DNA of 64,000 nt, from assembly GCA_020073165.1 (NCBI GenBank), contig JAIQFP010000009.1, positions 83,221-147,220 of the forward strand, read 5' to 3'. A program made the position numbers and the translations under genes. The notes under the pieces were generated by a model. That model was given only the letters and a program-made list of their open reading frames with translations. It searched no databases and was not told the DNA's origin. This DNA is from Terriglobia bacterium. Lineage in GTDB: Bacteria; Acidobacteriota; Terriglobia; Terriglobales; Acidobacteriaceae. Positions 52,682 through 62,390 of the stretch are shown here, piece after piece (positions within the stretch are counted from its first letter, which is position 1; each line of letters opens with the position of its first letter).

Positions 52682-54532
52682 TTACAACAGGGAACTGCCT
52701 TCCATCGAATCGGGCGCAGCCACGCCAAGATAGTTCAGAACCGTCGGCGCCAAATCAACAATGCGCGCATGGTTGTGCCGCGCCGCCCGGTTCATGAACA
52801 AGATGCCAGGCACGGTTTCCGGGTCCACAATGTGATCTCCGCTCCAGCGCCGCGTGTTATTTTCCAGCAGCGCGTTGGAAAATCCGCCTACCGCGCTCTT
52901 CCACGAAACTCGAAACCCAGGATAGAAATTCACCAGCAAGTCCGGGGCGTTCCCCGCAAATGGGCCTGAGTATAACTCCTCGCGGCGCGAAACACTGCGA
53001 ACTGCGGGTCGCTGTGTGTCAGCGTCGGGGAAATCTGCCATTCCAGTCTGAATCGCACGCCGCACTCGTTCCGCGTCAGCGCCTTCTTCCAAAATTCCAC
53101 CACGTTCCCGGCCTCTTAAATTCAGGTAGATTCCTCCCAGGCCGACCGCGTAGGCATAGGTCTTAGACCAGTCCACTGCGGCGAACCCCTCACCCAGGTC
53201 TTCGCCCGGCTTACGGCTGTCTTTCAAGGCCAGCAGGCCGTTCTGCCACAGCCAGGTGTTGGTATCGAAGGCGCGACGGAAGCTCCCGAATCCGTGGTCG
53301 GAGAGCACCATCAGCAGGGTGTCGTCATCGACCTTGTCGAGTACAGCCGCCAGCAGACGATCGCATCGCTGGTAGTGTTCCTCGATGCGGGTGGCAAGCT
53401 CGGGGTCGCAATCCGGGTTGAAGTAGGGGTGCTCGCGGTCCCGGAACCGCCACATCATGTGCTGCACCCGGTCCGGCGTATCGTAAAGCATGAAGAACAG
53501 GCCTTCGCTGAACCGCTCCAACTCAAAGCGCATCAAACGCTCGCGTTCCTGCAATACCAGTTCGCAATGCTGCAGGTAGGCGGACTCATCCAGTCGCCCA
53601 TTGTTCAAGCCGTTGTGATCCTCCGCCATGCCCAGCGTGGAAAAAGGTCCGATCTTCTCGCATAGCTCCTTGACGTACTCTCCGGGCGAAGAAACCGGAA
53701 ACATGGGCGCCGCGGGATCGAAGTTGATTGCCGACACGTAAAACTCAACGTGCGGTTCAAGCTGCCGGACATAGAAGCGCGCAATTCCCGTCACGGACTG
53801 CAGCATGGAGAACTTGAACTTGAACCTCACCCATTCGCTCCAGCCTTTCTCCTCGACTTCGATCTTCGCCGGCACGCCGCCGGTTTCGATGACCAGTTTG
53901 TGCGCAGCCTTGTCCACGCGCACGCGGATTTCACAAGCGGTGTCCGCAGGCGGCGATTGCCGCGTGTTGCGCGGGCCAATCACCTGGGTAGTCAACTCCC
54001 TGCCTGATTCCAGATGGATAAGTTGCTCGTTCTCTTGCGCACTGACGCTGCGGTCCTGCGTGTAGAACGTCCCTTTGCTCTGGCTGCCGCGCAAGTCAGG
54101 GACGCCCACACCGGCCAGCATCCTGCCTTGCAGCCCTTCCGGTGGGAACGTACACGGACAACGCAGCACGGTACTCGGCACGCCAGCCTTGGTCAGCGGC
54201 TGCCACAGCGGCACTCCCTTGCGCTGGTTCACCACCCGCGGCTGCGCCAGCATGTTCTTCGGCCGCTCGAATCGGCTCAGGGCGGCGTCGGGCTGGTAGG
54301 TTTCGGGATCGCGACAGATGAAATCAAAAATTCCGTGTCCGCCCGGGTTGGTTCCGGTCACGAACGAGGACCAAGCCACCGGCGTTTGTGCCGGATAGGT
54401 CGTCTTGAGCCGTGCGTAGCAGCCGGCCTGGCGAATCTTGGCGAGTTGCGGCAATTCTCCCCGCCCGAGCATAGCTTCGACTATGCCGGGCTCCAACCCG
54501 TCCAGACCGATTACGATGACTTTCTTGCGCAA
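52682..54532 (-). CDS. AlkP-superfamily phosphodiesterase/phosphomutase (first of pair)
   Basis: 616 residues. Opens KKVIVIGLDGLEPGIVEAM with the metal Asp of GLDG; nucleophile region PVAWSSFVTGTNPGGHGIFDF; later metal motifs FMLYDTPDRVQHMMWRF and LLMVLSDHGFGSFRRAFDTN. A middle insert of about 150 residues is beta-rich. No signal peptide. Start is TTG at 54532, 4 bases after the stop of the small membrane gene, implying coupling. COG3379-type; substrate unknown. Confidence 0.87.
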   Translation of the reverse strand: MRKKVIVIGLDGLEPGIVEAMLGRGELPQLAKIRQAGCYARLKTTYPAQTPVAWSSFVTGTNPGGHGIFDFICRDPETYQPDAALSRFERPKNMLAQPRVVNQRKGVPLWQPLTKAGVPSTVLRCPCTFPPEGLQGRMLAGVGVPDLRGSQSKGTFYTQDRSVSAQENEQLIHLESGRELTTQVIGPRNTRQSPPADTACEIRVRVDKAAHKLVIETGGVPAKIEVEEKGWSEWVRFKFKFSMLQSVTGIARFYVRQLEPHVEFYVSAINFDPAAPMFPVSSPGEYVKELCEKIGPFSTLGMAEDHNGLNNGRLDESAYLQHCELVLQERERLMRFELERFSEGLFFMLYDTPDRVQHMMWRFRDREHPYFNPDCDPELATRIEEHYQRCDRLLAAVLDKVDDDTLLMVLSDHGFGSFRRAFDTNTWLWQNGLLALKDSRKPGEDLGEGFAAVDWSKTYAYAVGLGGIYLNLRGRERGGILEEGADAERVRRAIQTGMADFPDADTQRPAVRSVSRREELYSGPFAGNAPDLLVNFYPGFRVSWKSAVGGFSNALLENNTRRWSGDHIVDPETVPGILFMNRAARHNHARIVDLAPTVLNYLGVAAPDSMEGSSLL

Positions 54533-54536
54533 GACG

Positions 54537-54740
54537 CTACGGCGTTTCCGTGGAAGTATTCTCTTCGATTTCTGCAGTGGCGGGCGCAGGGACAGGGCGG
54601 AACTTGTCCACTACCTTAAAGAAGACTGCAACCAGCTTGTTCCAAAAGATCAGCAGGAGCCCGAGCAAACCTGCCAGCCCCGAAGTCACCCCCATCACCT
54701 GGTCTGGACCAGCATAAAGCGCTAGCAATTCCAATCTCAT
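54537..54740 (-). CDS. Small single-pass membrane protein
   Basis: 67 residues. One strongly hydrophobic helix at about 14-41 (VMGVTSGLAGLLGLLLIFWN) and a Pro/Ala/Glu-rich tail ending ENTSTETP. GAGGAG lies 5 bases upstream of the ATG. It sits between the TPR gene and the AlkP pair in the same direction and may anchor partners at the membrane. No known family. Confidence 0.75.
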   Translation of the reverse strand: MRLELLALYAGPDQVMGVTSGLAGLLGLLLIFWNKLVAVFFKVVDKFRPVPAPATAEIEENTSTETP

Positions 54741-54868
54741 GGACTCTCCTCAGATCTCTGCTCTCACAAATTTTGGGGGCCGCTACCCACGCAAAGTTTA
54801 GTTATCTTACCATTAATCGCCTTCGCGTTCCCAGTGAGAAGCTCAGCACGTCGGACGCCAACGCCGCC

Positions 54869-56113
54869 CTAGCGTGGCTCCTGGGTGAGTTCCGGGTTGG
54901 GAGCGGGCTCGCTGTACAGCTCCTTCTGCCGCTTGTCGCGAAGCTGGTTGCTGATGCGGGTGACGGTCGCCATTTCCTGCCTTGCCTCTTCCGTACGTCC
55001 CAACCGCTGCAGCAACTGCCCCCGCAGGTAGTGAATTGCCGAACTCTCCGAGTCGAGTTTTCCCGCCGCCTCAATTTCGGCCAATGCCTCCTTGTACTTG
55101 CCTTGGCGCTGATAAACTCGCGCCAGTTGGTAATGCGAGCTGGTGAGCCGCGCGTCAAGCTGCAGGGCCTTGCGGAAATTGCTTTCCGCCACTTCGTCGT
55201 GCTGCTGCAAGGAATCGATCACGCCCAGTTGATCATAGTTGTAAGCAAGGTCCGGCTCGATTGCCACGTCCTTGAGAAATTCTGTCTTCGCATGTTCCAA
55301 ATCCTGCTTCTTCATGTACGCCAAGCCCAGTTCGAAGTGAGTGAACGGGAGCTTGGGGTCGGCCTTAGCGGCCGCTTCCAACTCGGTGATAGCCTCGTCA
55401 TACTCTTCGCGGTTCAGGTGTGCCTTTCCCATCAGGAGATGAAACTCAGCAGAATCCTGCCCGGTTTCCACCAGTCGGCCCAGGGAGCGCTCCTCCAGAT
55501 CCGGTCGCTGTGCCTTGTTTGCTGCGATGCCCAGCACGTACAGGTAGTTCAGTTGGTTCGATTCCTGCTCCCACAGCGGCTCCAGCGTGCTGGCCGCATC
55601 GGCGTATCGCTCGGTGAAAAAGTAGCACAGGCCCAGCAGATATCGTGCCTGAAGCGAGTTGGGCATATCGTGCACCACCGATTCGAACGGTGCGATCGCG
55701 GTGCGAAATTCATTCTGCCGGTAATAGGCCAGCCCGATGTTGAGCCGGATTCCCGCCACCTCCGGCGCCAGATTCCGTGCCTTGTGCAGCATCTCCAGGG
55801 CACGCTGCCACTGTTTGTGGCGCATGTAGATGACGCCCAGGTTGGCATACGCTCCCGCAACCTTGGGATTAATCGCGAGCACCCCGCGGAAGGCGTGCTC
55901 GGCCGCATCCAGATTGCCATTCTTCAGGGCGGTCTCACCCTCCTCGAACAGTCGCTGTGGATCGGCACTCTGCGGCGAACCAGCAGAGGACCCTGCCGCG
56001 GGTTTTCCCGCCTGCGGCACTTGCCCCAAGCCCCCTGGGGCAGTGGTTACGAGAGCGAGCAAAGGGACAAGAACAAACGAAATTGCGGGCGCCGATCTTG
56101 ACAGTGTTTTCAC
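54869..56113 (-). CDS. Secreted TPR-repeat protein
   Basis: 414 residues from the GTG at 56113. Signal peptide (SRSAPAISFVLVPLLALVTT) then residues about 50-390 form nine to ten TPRs of the standard 34-residue kind, e.g. FEEGETALKNGNLDAAEHAF, AYANLGVIYMRHKQWQRALE and TSSHYQLARVYQRQGKYKEA. Probably a periplasmic protein-protein adaptor. First gene of the minus-strand cluster with two AlkP hydrolases. Confidence 0.85.
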   Translation of the reverse strand: MKTLSRSAPAISFVLVPLLALVTTAPGGLGQVPQAGKPAAGSSAGSPQSADPQRLFEEGETALKNGNLDAAEHAFRGVLAINPKVAGAYANLGVIYMRHKQWQRALEMLHKARNLAPEVAGIRLNIGLAYYRQNEFRTAIAPFESVVHDMPNSLQARYLLGLCYFFTERYADAASTLEPLWEQESNQLNYLYVLGIAANKAQRPDLEERSLGRLVETGQDSAEFHLLMGKAHLNREEYDEAITELEAAAKADPKLPFTHFELGLAYMKKQDLEHAKTEFLKDVAIEPDLAYNYDQLGVIDSLQQHDEVAESNFRKALQLDARLTSSHYQLARVYQRQGKYKEALAEIEAAGKLDSESSAIHYLRGQLLQRLGRTEEARQEMATVTRISNQLRDKRQKELYSEPAPNPELTQEPR

Positions 56114-56270
56114 TCTGCTGTAGTGTCCGCCAGCAGCAGCCTGAATTCAAGCGAGCAGGGTTTTATGTCGCGGGTTGAAAGTGCCCCGCCCGAGCAACAT
56201 GAGCTGGCGTGGCTCAGTTGCTCCTGTTCGGGAAGTGATGTCCGTGCGCGGTGCAAAGGTCAACGGCTTC

Positions 56271-57318
56271 ATGGTCACGATTCGTGACGTGGCGAAGGAG
56301 AGCGGCTTTTCTTCCACCACCGTCTCCATTGTTCTCAATAACGCTCCCCTGGCTCGCTACATTCCTGCGGTTACCAAGAAGCGCATCGAGAAGGCTGCCA
56401 AGATGCTGGGCTATCGCCCCAACTTGTTCGCCCGCTCCCTGCGCAGCAAGCGCAGCCACACCGTCGGGGTCATGGTGTTCGATATGACCGATCCCTACTG
56501 CACCTTGATCCTGCGCGGTATCGAAAACACGCTCTATCAAGCCTCCTATCTTCCGATCCTTACCGATGTCCACAACGAGCGCAGCCGTTTCGAACGCTAC
56601 CTGGAGATGCTGCTCGACCGCCGCGTGGAAGCCCTCATTGTCCTCGCCAACTGGCTCTTTGTTGACATCGATGTGCTCGCCGACCTGGAGAAGAGCAGTA
56701 TCCCCACCGCCATGATCGGGCGCGAGTTGAAGACCGACACCATTAGTTCGGTGATCGTCGACAACGAAGTGGGCGCCTACGCCGCGCTCGAGCACCTGCA
56801 CTCGCTGGGACATCGCAAGATCGCCTTCATCCGCGGCCCCAAGACCCTGGCCGATAGCGCGCCGCGTTGGAAGGGCATTCGCGCCTTCGCCAAAACCAGC
56901 GGGCTCGATCTGGATCCACGGCTGACCGTGGACCTGCCGGAATCGCGCGACCCGATCTCAAGCTTTGAAGCCGGCTACAAGTTGACCGAGGAGCTGATCA
57001 AGCAAAAGCGACCCTTCACCGCTTTGATGGCATTCGACGACATGACCGCCTTTGGGGCTATCCGCGCCTTGGCAAAAGCCGGTTTGCGGGTGCCAGACCA
57101 TTGCTCGGTGATCGGGTTTGACGATGTTGCCGCGTCCAGTTTGTACACGGCCGCCCCTGACCACGATACGTCAACCCATGGAAGCGATGGGGGCGATGGC
57201 GGTGAGCATCGTGGTGGACGGGATCAACTCGGTGCAGGAGAAACGGGAAGTGATGGCCGTGCATCGCAAGGTGGCTCCGGAACTGGCGGTGCGGGAGTCC
57301 ACGCGCAGCCTGCTGTAA
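56271..57318 (+). pseudogene. LacI-family regulator, interrupted by a one-base frameshift
   Basis: From the ATG at 56271, MVTIRDVAKESGFSSTTVSI is the LacI helix-turn-helix; the periplasmic-binding-protein-like domain continues (HTVGVMVFDMTDPYC, KIAFIRGPKTLADSAPRWKG, VPDHCSVIGFDDVAAS). At 57150 one extra G after TACACG shifts the frame. In the other frame the normal end follows at once (PPLTTIRQPMEAMGAMAVSI ... to TAA at 57316-57318). Removing one base restores about 348 residues. Unshifted, the frame gives a Gly-rich nonsense tail to 57464. Either a recent frameshift or a sequence error; ATG at 56238 is another start. Adjacent to the TonB receptor, which it would be expected to control. Confidence 0.85.
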
Positions 57319-57360
57319 GGGGGCGGTCCTGTCGGTCAAGCTGTCGAGCCGATTTTTCGC

Positions 57361-57389
57361 TTGACACAGAAGTACGGCTATCTCACTAT
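57361..57389 (+). promoter_or_regulatory. Predicted promoter of the TonB receptor gene
   Basis: A perfect -35 TTGACA at 57361-57366, 17-base spacer and a weak -10 CACTAT at 57384-57389. About 170 bases separate it from the ATG at 57562, leaving room for operators. Confidence 0.4.
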
Positions 57390-57459
57390 TCATACGATTT
57401 AATAAAAGCGTTCATCCATATTCCGGCCCGGCGCCCGCCGCGACCATGTCACACGCGAA

Positions 57460-57475
57460 TGTGACCGGGGTCACG
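57460..57475 (+). promoter_or_regulatory. CRP/FNR-like palindrome upstream of the TonB receptor
   Basis: TGTGACCGGGGTCACG matches the CRP pattern TGTGA-N6-TCACA at 9 of 10 fixed bases; the core GTGACC-GG-GGTCAC is a perfect inverted repeat. It lies downstream of the predicted promoter, which would suit repression, or upstream of an unseen second promoter. The binding protein could be a CRP-like or LacI-like regulator. Confidence 0.5.
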
Positions 57476-57561
57476 CAGTTGCGGGCAGAGGCAGGCTATC
57501 CTCTGGGCCAGTGCCTTGGTGGGGTACCCGGTTGCTTCAATACGGCCTGAAGGAGTAGACC

Positions 57562-60500
57562 ATGAAATCCCGTCTCCTGTGCTTGAGTGTTCTCCTTTCC
57601 CTCGTCTCCCTTCCCGCGGTAGTCTTCGCCCAGGATACGGCGTCTATCACTGGCACGGTGACGGATCCGACGGGCGCAGCCATCCCCAACGCCGGGATTG
57701 CGGTCACCAGCCCAGAGCGCGGCATCAACCGTACCACTACCACCAATCAGTCGGGCGATTTCCTGGTGGCGGGATTGCCCTCGGGCGCCGTGAACCTGAG
57801 CATCACAGCGCCCGGTTTCAAGAAGTACGAAGCTAATGGGATCATCCTGCGGGTCGGTCAGAAGGCGCGCAATGACGTTGCCCTGCAGGTCGGCGCCGCC
57901 AGTGCCGAAGTGACCGTCGAGGGTACCAATGTGGCCCAGGTCGAGACCCAGTCGTCCGACTTGTCTGGCACGGTGACCGGAAAACAGATTACTCAGCTGG
58001 AGCTCAACGGCCGGAATTTTACCCAGCTCATCACTCTGGTGCCTGGAGTCAGCAACCAATCAGGCCAGGATGATGCCGGCGTTGGGGTGGCTGGCAACGT
58101 TTCCTTCAGCATTAACGGCGGCCGCACCGAGTACAACAACTGGGAACTCGATGGCGGCGACAACATGGATAACGGCTCCAACACCACCTTGAACGTCTAT
58201 CCCAGTCTGGAGGCCATCGCCGAGTTCAAGGTGCTCACTTCCAATTACGGCGCCCAATATGGACGCAACGGCTCGGGCACCATTGAAGTGGAGACCAAGT
58301 CGGGCACTAACCAGTTTCACGGCAACGCGTACGAGTTCGTGCGCAACGACATCTTTAACGCCCAGACCTTCCCGCAGGATACGGTTCCCTCCTATAAGAA
58401 AAACGATTTCGGCTACACCATCGGAGGTCCGGTCTACATCCCCGGGGTTTACAACCAGGGCAAAGACAAGACATTTTTCTTCTGGTCGCAGGAGTGGAGG
58501 CGCGAACGAATCCCGGCCAATCTCGGCAGCGCCACCGTGCCGTCCGTGCTTGAACGCGGCGGCGACTTTAGCGATCTCTGCCCTGCGTCAGGCACCGAGT
58601 TTGCCCGTGCCCCGGATGACAGCCTTCCCCCAGACTTTCCCATTTTCCCGGATTGTCCGGCCAGCGGACCGGGAATCATCGTCCCCGGACTAACTTTCAT
58701 TGGGTTTCCGGCAAACCAGGTGCCCGTGGACACGGTTAACTCTCCTGCCCTGGTGGCACAGATCCCGGCGCCGACCTCCGGAGCGTTCACCTGGAACGCC
58801 TCTCCAACCTTACCTACCAGTTGGCGGGAAGAACTGCTTCGCATCGATCACAACATCAACTCCAAACACCGCCTGACGTTCCGTTACATCCACGACTCGT
58901 GGGCTCAGATCTATCCCACGCCGCTGTGGACCAGTGGCACCAGTTTCCCCACCATCCAGACCGATTTCAAGGGGCCGGGCGTAAGTATCGTGTCCCGCTT
59001 GACGTCCACTTTCTCTCCTACGCTTTTGAACGAATTTGTGGCCAGCTACACCACCGATCACATCTCGCTCGCCCCGGTTGGGGCATGGCAGCGCCCGCCG
59101 GGGATGACCTTTGGGCTCTACCCCGGCGCCGATCAGGGTAAGGTCCCCGGAATCAGTTTGGGGGGCGGAGGCATTTACGACTTTCAGGAAGACGTCGGCT
59201 ATCTTCCTCCCAATGGTCCCTTCAACTCCAACCCCACGTATACCTATCGCGACAACGTCACCAAGATCGTAGGCAAGCACAACTTGCAGTTCGGCTTCTA
59301 CTTTGTGGCCGCGCAAAAGAATGAGTTGGGTGGCCCCGATCCCGCCACCAATGGCTCGCTCTCATTCGACACCAGCAATTCCGATGTCAGTACTGGCAAT
59401 GCTTTTGCTGACCTGCTGATCGGCCGCGTGTCGTCCTTCTCCCAGACCAGCGCGCAACCCAAGTTTTACTACCGCTACAAGATCTTCGAGCCATTCTTTC
59501 AGGACGACTGGCATGTCACCAGCCGTCTGACCCTCAACCTGGGCATTCGCTTCAGCCTGTTTGGCACCTACTACGAACGCTACCATCAAGGCTATAACTT
59601 CGATCCCAGCCGCTACGTGCCCGGCAACAGCAGCGTGGACCCGGATACTGGGCTGGTGATCGGAGACCCATTCAACGGCATTGTGCAGTGCGGCGTCACG
59701 CCAGGCGTGTCCCGCAGTTGCATGAACCGAGACCTGTTCAATCCGGCTCCACGCATTGGATTCGCCTACGACCTCACCGGGGACGGCAAGACGGCCATTC
59801 GCGGCGGATACGGCGTGTTTTTTGAGCACACCAACGGCATCGAAGGCAATGCCGAGTCGCTCGAAAGCAACGTCAGCCCCACGGTGCAAAGCACTTCCGT
59901 TTTCAATCTGATGAGTTACGCTGAGATCGTTCCTCAGCCTCCCGGCGCCACCAGTCCCTTCTCCGTTCTTTCCATCCCCAACCAGGCGACTTGGCCGTAT
60001 GTGCAGCAGTGGCATCTGGATGTGCAACACGAATTCCTGCGCAACACAGTGGCAACCATCTCCTATGTGGGAAGTAAGGGCACCCACCTCACGCGCTTTG
60101 TGGATCTGAATCAGATCGCGCCCACGCCTGCGGGCCAGAATCCATACCAGCCGGGTGAAGCGATTGGTGCTGATGACTGCAACACCTTTACCACGCCCAG
60201 CGGCGTCCCAGTCACCGGCCATGCCGCCATCAACCTCGCCGTTGCTTGCGGCGGGAATCCCGACCTGTTCCGTACTGCCTTCCCCGGCATCGGCTCGGTC
60301 AGCCGCTTCGAGCAGAAAGCTTCTTCCATCTACCATTCACTGCAGGCTTCGGTGCGGCGCAGCGTAGGCTCGCTGCTGCTCAGCGCCTCCTATACCTACA
60401 GCCACTCGATTGACGATTCCTCTTCAGCCCAGGATCCAGTGATCCTCAACATATTCGATTTGGCCCGGGCCCGTGCGAGTTCGAACTTCGATCAGCGCCA

Positions 60501-61140
60501 TCTCTTTACCTTGAGCTACGTTTACGATCTGCCGTTCTTCAAGAGCCCAGGCTTGACCAACAAGATTCTGGGTGGCTGGCAGTGGTCCGGGATCACGACC
60601 ATTGAGAGCGGTACACCTTTTAGCGTAGCCAATGGTATCTTCAGCGACAACGCGGGTGTAGCCAACTCGGTTAGCTCCGGCTCCACACAATCCTATCCCG
60701 ACCTGGTGGGAGATCCGCGGGCCAATACACCCAGCTTCGACTTCCCCGGTTTCGGGCCGCTGCTGTATAACCCGTCCGCCTTTACTGCGCCGCGCGGCCT
60801 GACCTTTGGCGATACCCCCAGAAATTTTCTTAACAACCCCAGGCGTACGAATTTTGATATGGCGCTGTTCAAGCACTTCGTTATCAAGGAGGACATTGCG
60901 TTCGAGTTCCGCGCGGAGGCTTTCAACGTCTTCAACCACATCGAGTATGCGTGGTTGGGAGGTGACTTCGGCTCTGCTGCCTCCAATAGCCCCTTCTCCA
61001 ACGCGAACAGCACCGCCACCTGCTACACCCAGATTGACGGTCCGGGTTGCATCACACCCGCGGGCGGCAACCCCTATTTCCGCCCCGCCGTTGCCCATAA
61101 CGGGCGCATCCTGCAGTTGGGCATGAAGTTCATCTTCTGA
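57562..61140 (+). CDS. TonB-dependent receptor, Oar-type with carboxypeptidase-regulatory-like domain
   Basis: 1192 residues. Signal peptide SRLLCLSVLLSLVSLPAVVF-AQ. Residues about 25-115 are the carboxypeptidase regulatory-like fold (TASITGTVTDPTGAAIPNAG). A plug domain follows (ITQLELNGRNFTQLITLVPG, then NYGAQYGRNGSGTIEVETKS), then a 22-strand barrel with periodic aromatic strands and a final Phe (ILQLGMKFIF). The family takes up glycans or other large solutes through the outer membrane with TonB energy. The neighbouring LacI regulator suggests a sugar-related ligand. Ends before a strong bidirectional terminator. Confidence 0.92.
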   Translation: MKSRLLCLSVLLSLVSLPAVVFAQDTASITGTVTDPTGAAIPNAGIAVTSPERGINRTTTTNQSGDFLVAGLPSGAVNLSITAPGFKKYEANGIILRVGQKARNDVALQVGAASAEVTVEGTNVAQVETQSSDLSGTVTGKQITQLELNGRNFTQLITLVPGVSNQSGQDDAGVGVAGNVSFSINGGRTEYNNWELDGGDNMDNGSNTTLNVYPSLEAIAEFKVLTSNYGAQYGRNGSGTIEVETKSGTNQFHGNAYEFVRNDIFNAQTFPQDTVPSYKKNDFGYTIGGPVYIPGVYNQGKDKTFFFWSQEWRRERIPANLGSATVPSVLERGGDFSDLCPASGTEFARAPDDSLPPDFPIFPDCPASGPGIIVPGLTFIGFPANQVPVDTVNSPALVAQIPAPTSGAFTWNASPTLPTSWREELLRIDHNINSKHRLTFRYIHDSWAQIYPTPLWTSGTSFPTIQTDFKGPGVSIVSRLTSTFSPTLLNEFVASYTTDHISLAPVGAWQRPPGMTFGLYPGADQGKVPGISLGGGGIYDFQEDVGYLPPNGPFNSNPTYTYRDNVTKIVGKHNLQFGFYFVAAQKNELGGPDPATNGSLSFDTSNSDVSTGNAFADLLIGRVSSFSQTSAQPKFYYRYKIFEPFFQDDWHVTSRLTLNLGIRFSLFGTYYERYHQGYNFDPSRYVPGNSSVDPDTGLVIGDPFNGIVQCGVTPGVSRSCMNRDLFNPAPRIGFAYDLTGDGKTAIRGGYGVFFEHTNGIEGNAESLESNVSPTVQSTSVFNLMSYAEIVPQPPGATSPFSVLSIPNQATWPYVQQWHLDVQHEFLRNTVATISYVGSKGTHLTRFVDLNQIAPTPAGQNPYQPGEAIGADDCNTFTTPSGVPVTGHAAINLAVACGGNPDLFRTAFPGIGSVSRFEQKASSIYHSLQASVRRSVGSLLLSASYTYSHSIDDSSSAQDPVILNIFDLARARASSNFDQRHLFTLSYVYDLPFFKSPGLTNKILGGWQWSGITTIESGTPFSVANGIFSDNAGVANSVSSGSTQSYPDLVGDPRANTPSFDFPGFGPLLYNPSAFTAPRGLTFGDTPRNFLNNPRRTNFDMALFKHFVIKEDIAFEFRAEAFNVFNHIEYAWLGGDFGSAASNSPFSNANSTATCYTQIDGPGCITPAGGNPYFRPAVAHNGRILQLGMKFIF

Positions 61141-61160
61141 TTTGCCATGCAAGGCTGCAC

Positions 61161-61192
61161 GAGGCTGCGAGCAACTGATCGCTCGCAGCCTC
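61161..61192. terminator. Bidirectional terminator between TonB receptor and multicopper oxidase
   Basis: GAGGCTGCGAGC-AACTGATC-GCTCGCAGCCTC: a perfect 12-bp stem with an 8-base loop, between convergent genes. A T-rich stretch (CAGTTTTCCTT) follows about 10 bases later on the plus strand, so it serves the receptor gene best. Confidence 0.7.
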
Positions 61193-61220
61193 GCTGAGTT
61201 CCTCAGTTTTCCTTCTGTGC

Positions 61221-62390
61221 CTACGGCTCTACCTTATACAGCGCCACCATGCCCGCCTGCATGTGATCATCTACGTGGCAGTGATACATCCAGATGCCGG
61301 GATCGTCGGGGACCATGTCCACGGTCAGCATTTGGGCGGGTGATATGAAGATCGTGTCCGTGCGTTTCCCGCCATCCAGGACAACGTTGCCGTGCCAATG
61401 AGGCGTGTGGAAGTTAATCCCTTCACCGATGCTCACCACATACCAGCGCACCCGTTCACCCTTCTTCATGGTCATCATGGGCGTGTTCCCGTAGATGTAG
61501 CCGTTGATCGTTGCCTTGAAATTGGCTGCAGCGAATCCGGTGCCGACCAGGGAAAACACGCCTTGGTCGTCAACCGGAGCGAATTCCAGCTTGTTGAGAC
61601 CCTTGGGATCGCTGACGTAAGCCTGGATATTGTGCTCCAGATACCAACTGGTGTTCTCGTCGAAAATCGTGAACAGGGTGACGAACTCGCGGTCCACGTC
61701 CTTGGGCTTGCCATCGGGGCCGGCCATGCCACGCCTGGTGATGATGATGGTGCCGACCAAGCCGCTCTCCACATCTTTGGGTTCGTCGACATGAGAATGG
61801 TAGAGCCAAACCACGGAAGTACCATCGCCCGGTCCGGGGCCGGCACGCTCCGGCACTTGCCAGGTGTAGATGTGCGTCTGCCCGGAGGGAACGCTGTTGT
61901 TGGCTTTGTCAGCCGCGGAGGAGGCGTCTTCATAGTTGGAGCCCTCCGAACCTTTCTCATAAAACACCCCGTGCGGATGCATGCTGTAGGGATGCGTCCC
62001 GTTGTTGCGGAAGTACACGCGGATGGTGTCCCCCACTTCGGCGCGGAGAACCGGCCCCAGAATGCCCAGGTGCTCCCACTCGGGCGGGCGGGGCTTGAGA
62101 TGGGTGAAGGTTTCATCTGTGTATTCGCGGTACACCGCCTTGCGATATACCGTGCCGATGCGATGCGGGCCACGCTCGGCGAAGATGTTGGCGTAACCCT
62201 CGAACTTGGCGCCCATCATTTTGTTGATGCCGCTGGGGGCATAGTCCCACTCCACCTCATCAGCAGCGACGTAGTAGGTGTGGACCTTGCCGCCCGAAGC
62301 GTTCGCGGCCTGAGGAGCCTCCGCCGCAGCCGCCAAGCCAAAGACCCACAGCAGTCCTAAGACGGCAACAAGTCGGTAAGCCATGCGCAT
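61221..62390 (-). CDS. Multicopper oxidase (ceruloplasmin/hephaestin-like cupredoxins)
   Basis: 389 residues from the ATG at 62390 (GAGAGG 6 bases upstream); a signal peptide MRMAYRLVAVLGLLWVFGLA follows. Four copper-binding motifs are present in two cupredoxin domains: YSMHPHGVFYEKGS, WLYHSHVDEPKDVESGLVGT, NFHTPHWHGN, and MYHCHVDDHMQAGM, the last with the type 1 Cys, two His and Met. The spacing suits a periplasmic oxidase of metals (Cu/Fe) or small organics. Frame is open to 62702 but that part has no coding character. Confidence 0.9.
   Translation of the reverse strand: MRMAYRLVAVLGLLWVFGLAAAAEAPQAANASGGKVHTYYVAADEVEWDYAPSGINKMMGAKFEGYANIFAERGPHRIGTVYRKAVYREYTDETFTHLKPRPPEWEHLGILGPVLRAEVGDTIRVYFRNNGTHPYSMHPHGVFYEKGSEGSNYEDASSAADKANNSVPSGQTHIYTWQVPERAGPGPGDGTSVVWLYHSHVDEPKDVESGLVGTIIITRRGMAGPDGKPKDVDREFVTLFTIFDENTSWYLEHNIQAYVSDPKGLNKLEFAPVDDQGVFSLVGTGFAAANFKATINGYIYGNTPMMTMKKGERVRWYVVSIGEGINFHTPHWHGNVVLDGGKRTDTIFISPAQMLTVDMVPDDPGIWMYHCHVDDHMQAGMVALYKVEP

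Noticed and set aside
57150..57150. Programmed frameshift in the LacI gene.
   Set aside because: The site (TACACGGCCGCC) has no slippery run or stimulatory pattern, so mutation or sequence error is simpler.
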